Assembly (NCBI GenBank): GCA_029013165.1
Contig: JAQXMV010000005.1
Span: 1-7,784, forward strand
DNA: 7,784 nt
DNA from: Oscillospiraceae bacterium
GTDB lineage: Bacteria > Bacillota > Clostridia > Oscillospirales > Acutalibacteraceae
Direction of reading: 5' to 3'
Below are positions 1 through 6,534 of the stretch, piece by piece. The translations under genes and the position numbers were made by a program. Positions within the stretch are counted from its first letter, which is position 1; every line of letters begins with the position of its first letter. The notes under the pieces were generated by a model. It searched no databases and was not told where the DNA came from. It saw nothing but the letters and a program-made list of their open reading frames with translations.

Positions 1-4
1 TCTC

Positions 5-37
5 CAGCTTGTCGAAAAATGCTTCTTCGACAAGCTG
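5..37. repeat. Perfect 12-bp inverted repeat (stem-loop)
   Basis: Positions 5-16 (CAGCTTGTCGAA) and 26-37 (TTCGACAAGCTG) are perfect reverse complements around a 9-nt loop. The element lies about 35 bp beyond the stop of the minus-strand phosphatase-like gene. Neither strand shows a U-run right after the stem, so it is not a textbook intrinsic terminator. Its length and perfection suggest a dispersed intergenic repeat or an mRNA 3'-end stabiliser, which is inference. Confidence 0.6.
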
Positions 38-38
38 A

Positions 39-62
39 CGGCAGGGCCAAATAGCCCTGCCG
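39..62. repeat. Perfect 9-bp GC-rich stem-loop after the phosphatase-like gene
   Basis: Positions 39-47 (CGGCAGGGC) pair perfectly with 54-62 (GCCCTGCCG) across a 6-nt loop. The stem starts 8 bp after the minus-strand stop at 71-73, where a terminator would be expected. The minus-strand sequence after it is TCAGCTTG rather than a U-tract. It may act with the neighbouring hairpin (5-37) as a weak or Rho-assisted terminator, or protect the mRNA 3' end. Confidence 0.5.
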
Positions 63-70
63 CAATGCGA

Positions 71-1018
71 TCACTTATTTGATATGATGAAGGTCATTCG
101 CTCCTGAAGAGAGGCGTCGCCGTGACCTGTGCCCTTGCCGCCGTGATCGGCCGTCAGAATGATGAGCCAATCCTCGGTGCTGTAGGTCTTTCTGCTTTCA
201 ATGGCCTCGATGGTCTGATAAGCCAAGGAGTCGTTTTTTCTGAAACCGGAAACATATTTGGGATTGTTGGTGGAAAAGCCGTAGTTGTGACCGTTATGAT
301 CCGTGGCCTCATAAATGACAAAAATGAAATCGGAACAGTTTTTGCGCCTGATGTTGCCGATGGCCGTCATGGCACTTTGGGTATCCGTCAGGCAGTAATT
401 GAAGTCGACGGCGAGCTTATGATCCTTGCAATACTGCTTTTCCAGCTTATAGGTCGAATCCGATAAAACAAAATGTCCGTTCCATGAGGTGATAAAGGCG
501 GCAGAATCAATGATTTTTCTCTCGGTCAAATCGGTCATCAGGGTTTTCGTATCCATGGACTTCACGATTCCGTTGCCTGTGATGCCGGTCTTGTCTGCCC
601 ACTGACCGGTCAGAATGGAGCACCAGCCGGGTGCGGTGGAAGTATCCTGTGTGTTGATTTCGGGATAATTGACGCCGCCGCAATAAGACAGTCGGCAGCT
701 TGCGCCCTCATTGCGCATTTTGTTCACGGCGCTTTCCCCATCCTCGGCAAAGGCGAGGGCATCGGCGCGGCAGCCGTCATAGCCGATGATGATGGCTTTC
801 TTTTCGGTTTTTCCCTCCGGGAGCGCAGAACTGAAATGCTCGGCAACCATAGAATAAAGATCCGTCTGAGGCACAGCGGTCTCTATGGTGTTTTCGTACT
901 GCACACTTTCCACTCTTTTGCGATAGAGCCAATCGGTATCCAGCAAGTCATTGGCGAAAAATCCTGACAGAGCCAGTATCGTCATGACCGAGCTGATGAT
1001 TTTTGAAATGAATGTCAT
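71..1018 (-). CDS. Alkaline phosphatase superfamily protein (phosphodiesterase/NPP-like), N-terminally anchored
   Basis: A predicted metal-dependent phosphodiesterase or phosphatase of 315 aa. The start is the ATG at 1018, because AGGAGGAG lies 5 nt upstream; an upstream in-frame ATG at 1048 has no RBS. Residues about 4-22 are hydrophobic and followed by charged residues, suggesting a signal anchor with the catalytic domain outside the membrane. The superfamily ligands are in order: D81 in YDGCRADAL, T128 in TSTAPGW followed by the SILTGQ motif, D240 and H244 in DHNGH, D291-H292 in DHGG, and H299 in GTGHGD. Threonine at the nucleophile position points to the NPP/phosphodiesterase branch rather than a sulfatase, which needs a Cys or Ser converted to formylglycine. 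The protein ends only 16 residues after the last ligand, shorter than many relatives, so the C-terminus is minimal or slightly truncated. The substrate cannot be told. It has its own promoter and is not co-transcribed with the GH2 gene. Confidence 0.85.
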   Translation of the reverse strand: MTFISKIISSVMTILALSGFFANDLLDTDWLYRKRVESVQYENTIETAVPQTDLYSMVAEHFSSALPEGKTEKKAIIIGYDGCRADALAFAEDGESAVNKMRNEGASCRLSYCGGVNYPEINTQDTSTAPGWCSILTGQWADKTGITGNGIVKSMDTKTLMTDLTERKIIDSAAFITSWNGHFVLSDSTYKLEKQYCKDHKLAVDFNYCLTDTQSAMTAIGNIRRKNCSDFIFVIYEATDHNGHNYGFSTNNPKYVSGFRKNDSLAYQTIEAIESRKTYSTEDWLIILTADHGGKGTGHGDASLQERMTFIISNK

Positions 1019-1087
1019 AGTTTCTCCTCCTGTTACATCTTTCGCCACAGCCGCAGATGGTTCTGCCGCGGCATATTGGTCGTTATG

Positions 1088-1116
1088 ATTGTAACAATTT
1101 TTTCAAACAATGTCAA
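1088..1116 (-). promoter_or_regulatory. Sigma-A promoter of the phosphatase-like gene
   Basis: On the minus strand TTGACA (1116-1111) and TACAAT (1093-1088) are separated by exactly 17 bp. The -35 is perfect and the -10 has one mismatch to consensus. Transcription would start near 1081, giving a leader of about 60 nt before the ATG at 1018. The promoter lies between the GH2 terminator and the phosphatase gene, which supports an independent transcription unit. Confidence 0.8.
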
Positions 1117-1184
1117 CATAAATTCAGTCGTAGATCCCCTGTTTTTATGGGATTTTCACGAAGCATTCCTTTCATCGAACATAA

Positions 1185-1229
1185 AAGAAACAAAGAGAAA
1201 AGCACAGAGACTCTCATCACTGTGCTTTT
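1185..1229 (-). terminator. Rho-independent terminator of the symporter-GH2 operon
   Basis: Reading the minus strand, AAAAGCACAG (1229-1220) pairs with CTGTGCTTTT (1207-1198) in a perfect 10-bp stem with a 12-nt loop. The stem ends in U-rich sequence (TTTTCTCTTTGTTTCTTTT). It begins about 24 bp after the GH2 stop codon at 1253-1255. Confidence 0.8.
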
Positions 1230-1252
1230 GATCTATAGAAAAACTTGCTGTC

Positions 1253-3478
1253 TTATTCCGGTTTTTTGATGGCGTTGAGCGCTGCGTTTATGGCAAGGAG
1301 CTGTTCTTTGGTCAGCTCAACTCCGACGGCTCCCAGCATACCGGCCAGGCGGATGAAAGTGAAGCCGCCGAGCATATCCATCATACCCTCTGCCATTTCA
1401 AAGCCGGCAAAGCTGCCGCCTCCGGAGGCCATCTTTTCCGTCAGACTGCGGAAAAGCTCTGTCCCCTCTCTGACAGAGAGAATATCCTTGATCTTGTCAT
1501 TGAGAGAGAAATAGCCCTCGGGAGCCGTGATATCAAACCAGTTGAGTATGGCGCCTTTTTCCCGGAGACGGTAGCTTTCATTGAAGGTGTCAACCTTGCG
1601 GATCACGCTCTCGTCTCTGCAATCTCCGGCAACGGCCGTGAGCTTCATCTCACCGGCATTGGGTACCTCGAAATAGAAGAAATGCTCCGGACTCTTCTTT
1701 TTGCCCATGCTGACGGAGCCGACAAAAAGCTCAACCTCAGGCTGATTGGAATACACGGTGACCTTGGTGATCTCCTCCACGCGGTCAACATATCGTTTGC
1801 CGCAGATGTGAACAAAAGGCTCGTCCGACAGCCATGCCTTATAGGCATAGAAGGAGTCCTTTTTATATTTTCTGTCAAAGGTCACCAGACCCTTATGGTT
1901 CTGACCGTTCTCTCCGCCCTCACCGCGTGCGTCGGCGCCGAAGTCAAACATATTCCACACATGGGTTGCCCAGATATATTTCCGCGTGAAAAGCTGCTTG
2001 ATCAGTTCCTCATGGTAATAGGCCTGATACTCCTCCGTGTAATCGCCCTGTGTCGGTTCGGAGGTGTGCCAGTTGAGCGCCTCACAGCCGTATTCACTGC
2101 AGCCGATGGGTATCTCCGGATGAACACTGTGGAAATGATCAAACCAGGGGCCGTTCATATCGGTTTCTCCGCCGTACCAGCCGAAATAGTGGTTATAGGA
2201 AATCACATCGGGTATCTGAATATAGGGATCATGGATGTCACAGGGAGAAACGCAGGCAATCGTGGTCAGGCGCGTCTTATCCATCTCATGGCAGAGATCA
2301 TTGAGAATGCGATGATTTTCCAGCAGATCCTCATCACTGCCCTGCATGGTGATCTCATTGGAAAGTCCCCAAACAACGATGGAGGGGTGATTGTAGTTCT
2401 GCGTGATCAGTTCTTTCATCTGAGAGATGGTGTTTTCCCGGCCGGTGGGCATATGCTTGGAAATATATGGAATCTCCGCCCAGACCACCATTCCCCTCTC
2501 ATCGCAGAGATCATAGAAATACTGATCGTGCTGATAGTGAGCAAGGCGTATGGTGTTGGCACCGACCTCACAGATCAGATCCATATCCTCCCGGTGGTGC
2601 TCCGGCAGCAGGGCATTGCCGATGCCCCACCGATCCTGATGGCGGGAAACACCACGCAGAGGGTATTCCTCACCGTTGAGGATAAAGCCTCTTTCCGGAT
2701 CAATTTCAAAGCTGCGGCAACCGAAACGAGCGCTGACCTCATCCACAACCTCCTCGCCGTCCATGAGCTCGGCACGGCAGGTATAAAGATAAGGATCCTT
2801 TCTTCCGTGCCAGCGGTGCACATTTTCGATCATCAGCTCGGCACTTTTTTCCGCAACCGTCTGATCAACCTCTCTGCCGACGGCGTCAAAAAGGCTCAAA
2901 CGCACCTTTTGATGGTCTTTTTGGTTGGTCACAAAGGTCTCAATCTTGATTTTGGCATTATCCCCGTCTATTTCCGGCGTCACCATCAGTCCGTTGCCGC
3001 CGTAATAATCCAGGTCGAAATGGCTGTCGCAGACGCCGATCAGATTGACGTCGCGATAAAGTCCGCCGTAAAAGGTAAAGTCAGCCATCTGGGGATAGAC
3101 CGTTTCATTGGGTGAATTGTCAACGGTGATCACCAAGAGGTTTTCTTCTCTGAGCTCGTCAGTCAGTTCCACGCGCCAGGTGGAATAGCCACCGTCATGA
3201 TGACCGAGATGCTTCCCGCCGAGATAGACATCGGCAGAGGAATTGGCGCCGCGGATCTCCAGATAATAGCGGTCGCATTCAGGAAGATCCTCCTTGAGGA
3301 ATTTTTTGACATAATAGGCTTTTCCGCGGAAATAATCGTTTTCACCGTCCTGCCCGTCAATGCCGTTCCAGGTGTGGGGAAGATTCACAAAATCCCAGTC
3401 CTTGGGAAGCTCTGCGGGGATCGTATCTGCCCTTTTGGTGAAGGCCCATTTGCGGTTGAAGTTGATCACGGTTCTCAT
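1253..3478 (-). CDS. Glycoside hydrolase family 2 enzyme, probable beta-galactosidase
   Basis: A 741-aa GH2 enzyme expected to hydrolyse beta-galactosides or similar glycosides in the cytoplasm; no signal peptide is visible. Domain order: N-terminal sugar-binding jelly roll about 1-150 (HTWNGIDGQ near 35-43), immunoglobulin-like domain about 155-255, TIM barrel about 262-550, an Ig-like domain about 565-635, and an extra helical C-terminal module about 645-741. Catalytic residues: acid/base E375 in WGLSNEI and nucleophile E462 in SEYGCE, both retaining GH2 signatures. The stretch GQNHKGLVTFDRKYKKD (525-541) is typical of this beta-galactosidase type, but N527-H528-K529 also resembles the NxK motif of beta-glucuronidases, so the substrate remains open. 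The gene follows the GPH symporter by 72 bp on the same strand. AAGGAG lies about 10 nt upstream of the ATG, and a terminator follows. Family confidence is high; substrate confidence is moderate. Confidence 0.93.
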   Translation of the reverse strand: MRTVINFNRKWAFTKRADTIPAELPKDWDFVNLPHTWNGIDGQDGENDYFRGKAYYVKKFLKEDLPECDRYYLEIRGANSSADVYLGGKHLGHHDGGYSTWRVELTDELREENLLVITVDNSPNETVYPQMADFTFYGGLYRDVNLIGVCDSHFDLDYYGGNGLMVTPEIDGDNAKIKIETFVTNQKDHQKVRLSLFDAVGREVDQTVAEKSAELMIENVHRWHGRKDPYLYTCRAELMDGEEVVDEVSARFGCRSFEIDPERGFILNGEEYPLRGVSRHQDRWGIGNALLPEHHREDMDLICEVGANTIRLAHYQHDQYFYDLCDERGMVVWAEIPYISKHMPTGRENTISQMKELITQNYNHPSIVVWGLSNEITMQGSDEDLLENHRILNDLCHEMDKTRLTTIACVSPCDIHDPYIQIPDVISYNHYFGWYGGETDMNGPWFDHFHSVHPEIPIGCSEYGCEALNWHTSEPTQGDYTEEYQAYYHEELIKQLFTRKYIWATHVWNMFDFGADARGEGGENGQNHKGLVTFDRKYKKDSFYAYKAWLSDEPFVHICGKRYVDRVEEITKVTVYSNQPEVELFVGSVSMGKKKSPEHFFYFEVPNAGEMKLTAVAGDCRDESVIRKVDTFNESYRLREKGAILNWFDITAPEGYFSLNDKIKDILSVREGTELFRSLTEKMASGGGSFAGFEMAEGMMDMLGGFTFIRLAGMLGAVGVELTKEQLLAINAALNAIKKPE

Positions 3479-3510
3479 AGTAATCTGTCTCCTTATCTTT
3501 ATTTTAATTT

Positions 3511-3538
3511 CAGGACGGTTTTGATGAAAACCGTCCTG
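3511..3538 (-). other. Intercistronic hairpin between symporter and GH2 genes
   Basis: CAGGACGGTTTT (3511-3522) and AAAACCGTCCTG (3527-3538) form a perfect 12-bp stem with a 4-nt loop, 12 bp after the symporter stop. On the transcribed minus strand the stem is followed by A-rich sequence (AAATTAAAATAAAG), not U, so it should not terminate efficiently. Intercistronic hairpins of this kind often stabilise the upstream message or mark a processing site; here that role is inference. Confidence 0.65.
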
Positions 3539-3550
3539 TTGAATTGATGA

Positions 3551-4984
3551 TTATTCGGCTTCCTTTTCGCCGCCGTTTTCCCGTGCATGCTTTTCGCTGA
3601 GGATTCTGACATTTTCGTCAACCACCTTTTTCTTCAGCGGATACCAGAACCAGAGAATCAGGGCAAGAGCAATCAATCCTGCGGCGGGAACGAGGGAGGC
3701 GATATTGAACAGGCCTTCCTTGACGGCCTGAGTCTGACCGAGACCCTGCTGTGCCGCCTCGGTGCTGTAACCGATGACGCTGAGGAGCGCGCCGGCAAGA
3801 CCTGAAGAGGCCGCCTGTCCCAGTTTTCTCGCAAAGGAATACAGCGCATAAACCGAGCCGTCCTCACGGATGCCGTTTTTGATCTCGCTATAGTCGATAA
3901 CATCGGTGATGAGCGCCCAGCAGACCGTTGAGAATACACCGAGACCGAGCCATGTAACGGTCATGAAAGCGATGTAGACGAATACATTCTGGGGACGGAC
4001 AAAGAAGAGCACGATATTGCCGATACCGGCGACAAGATTGCAGACAACGCTGACCTCAGCCTTGCCGAATTTCTGCACAAGAGGCTTGGCCACGGCGGCG
4101 GCAAGGAGCATGCCAACACCCATGGGAATCATGGCCACAACCTGCATTTTGGCGTTGCCGTAATAGTCCGGGAAAATATAGTTGATCATCTGCTGCATGG
4201 TCAGCTGAGCCAGCAGCATGACGATGGAGGCACAGATAATCGAAATCAGGGCGCGGTTTTTCACGGCGTTTCTCAGCATCTTGAGGACATTGTTATTCTG
4301 CTGTACCTCAAGGGAAGCCACGGATTTGACGCGCTCTGTGGTAAGTGAATAGCACAAAAGATAACATACCACGGCCAGCAGGGAGCATATACCGGCTATC
4401 AGGGTGAAACGGCTGCCATTGAGAACCTCGACGCCGTTGATCTTGTCATAGGCAACGAGAGGGATTCCGGCCGTAACAAAGGCACCGGCCAACATGCCGC
4501 CCATGGTGCGGAAAGTCGAAAGAGACTGTCTGTCACCGGGGTCATTGGAGATGGCGGAAGCCATGGAACCATAGGGAATATTGATGGAGGTATAGAACAC
4601 GGAGCCCCAAAGAATATAAGTGATGAAAATATAGATCACCTTGGCCGTCAACGGCAGATTTTTCAGAGAGCTCTGATACATCAGGAAAGAAGCAATCGCT
4701 ACTGGTCCGCACATACGCAGAATCCACGGTTTGAATTTGCCCTTATCGGTCTGCTTGCTTCTGTCGCAGATTCGTCCCATGGCCACATCGGTAAAAGCAT
4801 CAACGATTCGTGCCACCATCATAATGATACCGATGATATAGCCGTCAACCGCCATGACATCGGTGTAAAACTTCATCAGAAAGCTCGATGAAAGAATAAA
4901 GGTAAAATCATTACCGAAATCACCGAACAAATAACCCAGCTTGTCCCTTAGTCCAAAGGGTCTGACTGCTTTGTTTGAACTCAT
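3551..4984 (-). CDS. GPH-family (MelB-type) sugar:cation symporter
   Basis: A 477-aa, roughly 12-helix inner-membrane transporter of the glycoside-pentoside-hexuronide:cation symporter family, part of the major facilitator fold. The start is the ATG at 4984, preceded by AGAGG at suitable spacing; the upstream in-frame ATG at 5062 lacks an RBS and adds non-conserved residues. Family features: the N-terminal GDFGNDF (21-27), where D26 matches a sugar-contacting Asp of MelB; ARIVDAFTDVAMG (58-70), with D62 and D66 at the positions of the two MelB cation-site aspartates; KGKFKPWIL (81-89); and INIPYGSM (134-141), where MelB has Asp instead of N135. The retained aspartates predict Na+ or H+ coupled uptake. 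The gene is first in the operon, followed by the GH2 enzyme, and its product probably imports that enzyme's substrate. It is divergent from the AraC regulator. Confidence 0.92.
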   Translation of the reverse strand: MSSNKAVRPFGLRDKLGYLFGDFGNDFTFILSSSFLMKFYTDVMAVDGYIIGIIMMVARIVDAFTDVAMGRICDRSKQTDKGKFKPWILRMCGPVAIASFLMYQSSLKNLPLTAKVIYIFITYILWGSVFYTSINIPYGSMASAISNDPGDRQSLSTFRTMGGMLAGAFVTAGIPLVAYDKINGVEVLNGSRFTLIAGICSLLAVVCYLLCYSLTTERVKSVASLEVQQNNNVLKMLRNAVKNRALISIICASIVMLLAQLTMQQMINYIFPDYYGNAKMQVVAMIPMGVGMLLAAAVAKPLVQKFGKAEVSVVCNLVAGIGNIVLFFVRPQNVFVYIAFMTVTWLGLGVFSTVCWALITDVIDYSEIKNGIREDGSVYALYSFARKLGQAASSGLAGALLSVIGYSTEAAQQGLGQTQAVKEGLFNIASLVPAAGLIALALILWFWYPLKKKVVDENVRILSEKHARENGGEKEAE

Positions 4985-5038
4985 AAGAATACCTCTCTTC
5001 ACATTTTTTTCTTCATACACTCCGAAGATTGTACTCAT

Positions 5039-5067
5039 ATCATAACAAAAACCGCCCGCCATGTGTG
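5039..5067 (-). promoter_or_regulatory. Candidate promoter of the symporter-GH2 operon (weak -35, extended -10)
   Basis: On the minus strand TGTTATGAT gives a -10 hexamer TATGAT (5044-5039) with the extended TG element. The hexamer 17 bp upstream, CACACA (5067-5062), is a poor -35. A weak -35 is what one expects at a promoter that needs an activator such as the adjacent AraC protein. The start would fall near 5032, giving a leader of about 48 nt. This is tentative; no better pair was seen on this strand. Confidence 0.4.
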
Positions 5068-5106
5068 AGTGTAATTTTTGTTTTTATTTGTATTATTTTT
5101 GTTAAA

Positions 5107-5133
5107 TGTCTTGTTGAGACACAAAAATTGTGT
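5107..5133. promoter_or_regulatory. Two overlapping palindromes, putative operators in the divergent promoter region
   Basis: TGTCTTGTTGAGACA (5107-5121) is an inverted repeat with 5-bp arms and a 5-bp centre. ACACAAAAATTGTGT (5119-5133) is an inverted repeat with 6-bp arms and a 3-bp centre, overlapping the first by 3 bp. Together they cover the -35 and spacer of the AraC-gene promoter and lie about 75-100 bp upstream of the proposed symporter start. That placement suits repression of the regulator gene and activation of the operon. Which protein binds is unknown. Confidence 0.45.
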
Positions 5134-5139
5134 TATAAT
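5111..5139 (+). promoter_or_regulatory. Promoter of the AraC-family regulator gene
   Basis: TATAAT at 5134-5139 is a perfect -10, preceded by TG at 5131-5132 (extended -10, TGTTATAAT). The -35 at 5111-5116 is TTGTTG, a partial match, at 17-bp spacing. Transcription would start near 5146, giving a leader of about 60 nt. The overlapping palindromes suggest autoregulation. Confidence 0.65.
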
Positions 5140-5163
5140 AATAAAAACGCCTTACAAGGTAAA

Positions 5164-5179
5164 GGATATTTGGATATTT
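5164..5179 (+). repeat. Tandem direct repeat of GGATATTT in the AraC gene leader
   Basis: GGATATTT occurs twice head to tail at 5164-5171 and 5172-5179, just downstream of the predicted start site. AraC-family proteins often bind direct repeats, so this could be an operator half-site pair, but an AT-rich chance repeat is equally possible. Confidence 0.3.
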
Positions 5180-5204
5180 TTTACATATAACTATTGGAGG
5201 TCGA

Positions 5205-6446
5205 ATGATGTATTATTCATGCGAGCTTGATTTTCTGAAAAACACCCTTTCCAAATGCTCAATGCAATATATTATCACCGATCTGTCCGGTGACGGCTTT
5301 CTTTCTCCCCATGTGTATTTCAATAATCTGATCGCCCATCGGGAGGACTATGACCGAATCGCAGAGGCGATCCGGTCTGTTGCCGCGCCCAACACCGTTT
5401 ACCGATACACCGACAGATTTTTATGCAGCTATATGTTTTTTCTGCTTCCCGAATACGACGAAGAAAAAATCCTTTTTCTCGGGCCGTATCTGGGCGTCGA
5501 GCTGAGCCACAGTCAGGTGATGGAAATCGGCGAGGAGCTTGGCATCCCCGGGAACCGACTTTCCTCTCTCGAACAATTTTACTCCTCCGTGCCGTTTTTT
5601 CCCGGTTCCAGCCCGATTTTCGCCATCATTAACACTTTCTGCGAAAAGCTCTGGGGCGGCGAGGGAAGCTACACGACCGTTGATATCAATCGGGAATTTT
5701 ACGGGCTGATATCCCCGATCTTGCCCCATAACGCTGACGCGGACGAATCGGATATTCTGGAGCAGAAGCGCATCATCGAAAGGCGGTACACCTGGGAAAA
5801 CGAAATGATGCAGGCCGTCAGTCAGGGACTCGTCCACAAAGCGGAGCTTTTGCTGTCGTCCATGTCGGATCTGACTTTTGAAAGGCGCAACAATGATCCG
5901 GTGCGAAACCTGAAAAACTACTGCATTGTCATGAACACGCTGCTGAGAAAAGCGGCTGAACAAGGAGAAGTGCACCCAATACACCTCGACCGGATCTCCT
6001 CGGACTTCGCGAGAAAAATCGAAGCGCTGACCTCAAGCAAAAGCGGCCGTGAGCTGATGCTCGAGATGTTCCGCAGCTATTGCTATCTGGTGCGGCAAAG
6101 CTCCATGAAAAACTACTGTACTCCCGTTCAGGAGGCCATTTCTTATATTGATGCAAATCCCGCCGGCAATCTGACACTCCATAATATTGCCCGAATCCAA
6201 AATGTCAACGCCAGCTATCTTTCGTCTCTTTTCAGCCGTGAGACGGGCAAAACCCTGACCGAATATGTCAACCGGCGCCGTATCAAGCTGGCCGTCCATC
6301 TGCTGAGTACCACCAAACTGCAGGTTCAGACCGTAGCCCAGCACTGCGGCATACCGGATGTGAATTATTTTTCCAAGCTATTTAAGCGATATACAGGACA
6401 AAGTCCCAAAGAATTCAGAGCCATGCAGGTCAAAAGCATGGATTGA
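5205..6446 (+). CDS. AraC-family transcriptional regulator of the symporter-GH2 operon
   Basis: A 413-aa cytoplasmic DNA-binding regulator. The C-terminal AraC double helix-turn-helix spans about residues 307-406: the first HTH around NLTLHNIARIQNVNASYLSSLF, the second around LQVQTVAQHCGIPDVNYFSKLF, ending in the family hallmark FKRYTGQSPKEFRAM. Residues 1-170 form a putative sensor domain rich in aromatic and hydrophobic residues that I cannot assign to a named family. About 180-300 is predicted helical and may link or dimerise. Two ATGs are adjacent: GGAGG (5196-5200) lies 4 nt before 5205 and 7 nt before 5208, so the second ATG (412 aa) may be the true start. The gene is divergent from the symporter-GH2 operon, the usual arrangement for a local activator, so the inducer is probably the transported sugar or a product of its cleavage (inference). 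Confidence 0.92.
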   Translation: MMYYSCELDFLKNTLSKCSMQYIITDLSGDGFLSPHVYFNNLIAHREDYDRIAEAIRSVAAPNTVYRYTDRFLCSYMFFLLPEYDEEKILFLGPYLGVELSHSQVMEIGEELGIPGNRLSSLEQFYSSVPFFPGSSPIFAIINTFCEKLWGGEGSYTTVDINREFYGLISPILPHNADADESDILEQKRIIERRYTWENEMMQAVSQGLVHKAELLLSSMSDLTFERRNNDPVRNLKNYCIVMNTLLRKAAEQGEVHPIHLDRISSDFARKIEALTSSKSGRELMLEMFRSYCYLVRQSSMKNYCTPVQEAISYIDANPAGNLTLHNIARIQNVNASYLSSLFSRETGKTLTEYVNRRRIKLAVHLLSTTKLQVQTVAQHCGIPDVNYFSKLFKRYTGQSPKEFRAMQVKSMD

Positions 6447-6474
6447 CGGATCGCAGAGCAGGCACACCGAGCCG

Positions 6475-6514
6475 TGAAACGAAAAAATGCGCAAGCCAAA
6501 ATTGGTTTGCGCAT
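6475..6514 (-). terminator. Rho-independent terminator of the membrane protein gene
   Basis: Positions 6487-6499 and 6502-6514 form a 13-bp stem with one G-U pair and a 2-nt central loop, built around ATGCGCAA / TTGCGCAT. On the minus strand it is followed by TTTTTCGTTT, a good U-tract. It lies 20 bp past the stop at 6535-6537. For the convergent AraC gene (stop at 6444-6446) the downstream plus-strand sequence is less U-rich, so termination in that direction would be weaker. Confidence 0.75.
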
Positions 6515-6534
6515 GTATTACATTAATATACATT

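Noticed and set aside
122..466. Plus-strand ORF antisense to the phosphatase-like gene
   Set aside because: The minus-strand frame carries all metal-binding motifs of the alkaline phosphatase superfamily; the plus frame has no RBS or motif.
985..1048. Upstream ATG at 1048 as start of the phosphatase-like protein
   Set aside because: It would place the strong AGGAGGAG site inside the coding region; the ATG at 1018 is 5 nt after that site.
1057..1269. Plus-strand ORF of 70 codons in the gap between the phosphatase-like and GH2 genes
   Set aside because: It runs through the phosphatase gene promoter and the GH2 terminator and has no RBS.
1682..3115. Long plus-strand ORF (477 codons) antisense to the GH2 gene
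   Set aside because: It lies entirely inside the GH2 coding region, has no plausible RBS or promoter, and its product has no recognisable domain. The minus-strand frame carries clear GH2 catalytic motifs.
4985..5062. 26-residue N-terminal extension of the symporter from the ATG at 5062
   Set aside because: No RBS precedes it, it overlaps the likely promoter, and family homology begins after the ATG at 4984.
5421..5984. Minus-strand ORF of 187 codons inside the AraC gene
   Set aside because: It is a shadow of the AraC reading frame, with no expression signals and no protein motif.
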